Under the pieces are notes generated by a model. It saw only the letters and a program-made list of their open reading frames with translations. It was not told the origin of the DNA and did no database searches. 64,000 nt of DNA from Chloroflexota bacterium (GTDB lineage Bacteria; Chloroflexota; Anaerolineae; UBA2200; JACIWT01): positions 62,001 through 126,000 of the forward strand of contig JACIWT010000007.1 of NCBI GenBank assembly GCA_014360825.1, in the 5' to 3' direction. Positions 63,378 through 64,000 of this stretch are shown piece by piece. Both the position numbers and the translations under genes were made by a program. Every line of letters begins with the position of its first letter. The first letter of the stretch is position 1.

Positions 63378-64000
<623 letters not shown>

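Overview
The window comes from a bacterial chromosome of moderate GC. The 16S gene (59617-61181) and the protein content suggest a Chloroflexota member, perhaps Anaerolineae-like. This is my reading of sequence features, not the result of a search. Almost all of it is coding, in short co-directional operons with ATGA overlaps and consensus -35/-10 promoters.

Layout: 1-1868 (-), polysaccharide genes (O-antigen ligase cut by the window edge, NAD-dependent sugar epimerase). 2011-8535 (+), an EF-G-like GTPase, a P-type ATPase resembling the Na+/K+-ATPase alpha subunit, and two TrkA/KtrA-type K+ regulatory proteins. 8524-11377, a double-HTH repressor-like protein divergent from a PHP phosphoesterase, a PrsW-like protease and a YfcE-like phosphodiesterase. 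11412-18953 (-), two deoxynucleoside kinases (one with a MazG-like tail), FecR-domain protein, acylphosphatase, radical SAM protein, HEAT-repeat protein, zinc-ribbon protein, site-2 protease. 19137-25333 (-), isopentenyl phosphate kinase, both subunits of an aconitase-X/phosphomevalonate dehydratase, a UbiD-family decarboxylase, RNase Z and an unknown protein. 25444-30146 (-), PHP-AlbA fusion, Lon and Hsp20. 30341-36139 (+), a lipid operon that looks like phosphatidylinositol-mannoside synthesis. 36266-39339, acetyltransferase, amidohydrolase, ClpP-like membrane protease. 39447-40941 (-), IF-1 and the primary sigma factor, with a long leader. 41487-42881, sugar-phosphate transferase. 43054-47978, CIRCE-controlled hrcA-grpE-dnaK, then dnaJ; then prmA, rsmE, a DinG-type helicase and small membrane proteins. 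54182-58845, DUF2148 protein, HMG-CoA reductase, HMG-CoA synthase, thiolase-like protein and a DUF35 Zn-ribbon/OB protein. 59296-64000, ribosomal RNA region.

Two themes stand out. First, the two isoprenoid loci together encode most of the archaeal-type mevalonate route (acetyl-CoA to HMG-CoA to mevalonate, then mevalonate 5-phosphate to anhydromevalonate phosphate to isopentenyl phosphate to IPP). Mevalonate kinase, the UbiX-like flavin prenyltransferase and IPP isomerase are not in the window. The thiolase-like protein has Ala where the nucleophilic Cys should be. Second, the 16S-23S spacer is about 2.2 kb and holds four small protein genes. Two encode small membrane proteins and two encode related cysteine-rich secreted proteins, followed by tRNA-Ile, tRNA-Ala and a separate consensus promoter for 23S.

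Two genes (a DUF4013 protein at 53459 and the second cysteine-rich gene at 62545) are each broken by one base at a homopolymer run. Each may be a sequencing error or a real mutation. Several promoters are followed by hairpin-plus-T-run structures in the leader (rpoD, 16S P1, 23S), which suggests attenuation or small leader RNAs.
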